DNA of 64,000 bases from positions 1 through 64,000 of the forward strand of contig CADCTW010000089.1 in assembly GCA_902805735.1 (NCBI GenBank). Reading direction: 5' to 3'. The translations under genes were made by a program, and so were the position numbers. The stretch is from an uncultured Gemmatimonadota bacterium (GTDB taxonomy: Bacteria > Gemmatimonadota > Gemmatimonadetes > Longimicrobiales > Longimicrobiaceae). Each line of letters begins with the position of its first letter. Within the stretch, counting starts at the first letter, position 1. The notes beneath the pieces are model-generated. The model was not told where the DNA came from. It was given only the letters and a program-made list of their open reading frames with translations, and did not search any database. Below are positions 63,460-64,000 of this stretch, one piece after another.

Positions 63460-64000
63460 CTAGGACCTGCCCGACATAGTAAATTGCTGCAAATCGACGC
63501 CAGCTCCGTCACCCGAAGCGCGTAGCTCGCGAAGGCGGTCCACGAACAGCGCGCGGAGCGCAGCGGTGCGCGCCACAGGCGGCACCGGCGGCTGATCCCG
63601 CTCGCCACTCAGAACGCGCCGAGCCCGCCGCTGAGCCTCGCGCTCGCGGCGGCGCTCTGCCAGCTCCAGCGCCCGCGCGGCCAGCCGCCGGGCGCGTTCC
63701 TCTTCCCCCAGCAAGGCCGCGCCTTCAGCGGCGAGCACCAGGGCCGCAGCCGCGTACGAATCGGCGGTGGACTCCAGCAGCAACAGGTCCGCAATGGCCT
63801 CTGCGTGCCGTTCCCGATACCCGGCCCCCGCTGCCGCTTTCGCCACCGTGCCCAGGACGGCGGCACGCTCCCATGGCCGCACCAAGTGGGGCAACGTCGC
63901 GTCCAGCAGGTCCAGCGCGTCCATGTACGCGCCGTGACACGTGAGCAGGTACGCAACGTCATGCGCCAGGTACGGCAGGCGCGGGAAGCGGGCCGGGTGC
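63460..64000 (-). CDS. TPR-repeat protein, C-terminal part (runs off the window)
   Basis: The reading frame is open to the right edge; visible residues begin PARFPRLPYLAHDVAYLLTC and pass through an internal Met at 63924, so the true start lies outside. The helices YMDALDLLDATLPHLVRPWE, VLGTVAKAAAGAGYRERHAE and AAEGAALLGEEERARRLAAR have TPR spacing. The end is VDLQQFTMSGRS. No N-terminal domain can be seen; such TPR ends often follow HTH or enzymatic domains. It is convergent with the Gly/Phe-repeat lipoprotein. Confidence 0.6.
   Translation of the reverse strand, partial: HPARFPRLPYLAHDVAYLLTCHGAYMDALDLLDATLPHLVRPWERAAVLGTVAKAAAGAGYRERHAEAIADLLLLESTADSYAAAALVLAAEGAALLGEEERARRLAARALELAERRREREAQRRARRVLSGERDQPPVPPVARTAALRALFVDRLRELRASGDGAGVDLQQFTMSGRS

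Overview
The window is a GC-rich (about 70% by eye), densely coded bacterial chromosome segment. Lipoprotein-rich exported proteins, a Tad pilus locus, a split acyl-CoA mutase and several families of dispersed palindromes fit Gemmatimonadota, most likely a Longimicrobium-like organism. That assignment is an inference from gene content and style; there is no rRNA gene here to confirm it. I saw no tRNA, rRNA or CRISPR array.

Layout. 1-111 is the tail of an ISL3-like transposase. 190-1542 (minus) is a membrane-anchored CHAT (caspase-like) protease with Sel1 repeats. Divergent from it, 2041-14146 (plus) is a tight, overlapping run of eight genes: a VWA-like lipoprotein, a small membrane protein, a tubulin-like GTPase, a 1131-aa protein with a C-terminal Hsp70/actin-type ATPase, a membrane-anchored coiled-coil protein, a MotA/TolQ/ZorA-like channel protein with a long helical tail, a MotB/OmpA-like partner, and a 678-aa protein with a possible pseudokinase end. 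This combination is the best candidate in the window for an undescribed system. Then come a DUF1835 protein, a subtilase, an antitoxin with a deletion-truncated VapC remnant, and groES-groL under a CIRCE operator.

19.9-28.5 kb (minus) holds RNase Z and an acyl-CoA catabolism block: an AtuA-family protein, an acyl-CoA carboxylase beta subunit, the small and large subunits of a B12-dependent mutase whose active-site residues are of isobutyryl-CoA mutase type, and the MeaB-like G protein. 31.4-41.2 kb (plus) is a nearly complete Tad/Flp pilus operon (flp, tadV, tadE, cpaB, cpaC, tadG-like, cpaE, cpaF, tadB, tadC) followed by a DUF192 gene. 41.2-64 kb is housekeeping and accessory: a TPR protein, a DUF885 peptidase-like protein, guaA, a putative glycoside hydrolase, a GGDEF-EAL protein, lysA, proS, a Uma2 nuclease, hisS, an HPP protein, an ABC ATPase with a membrane partner, two tiny SWIM zinc-finger proteins, a CocE/X-Pro peptidase, a RibD/DHFR-fold protein, and a small Gly/Phe-repeat lipoprotein converging on a TPR protein that runs off the end.

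A second theme is repeats. A roughly 62-bp palindrome built from tandem CACAGAGR octamers occurs 12 times in full and 4 times as a single arm. Every copy lies within about 25 nt of, or overlaps, a stop codon. Three further palindromic families (GCCCGCTTCAGCGGGC type, CCCTCACCCCCCCGACCCCC type, and AGGCACT tandem type) sit in other intergenic gaps. In several genes the repeats have become coding sequence at an N- or C-terminus.
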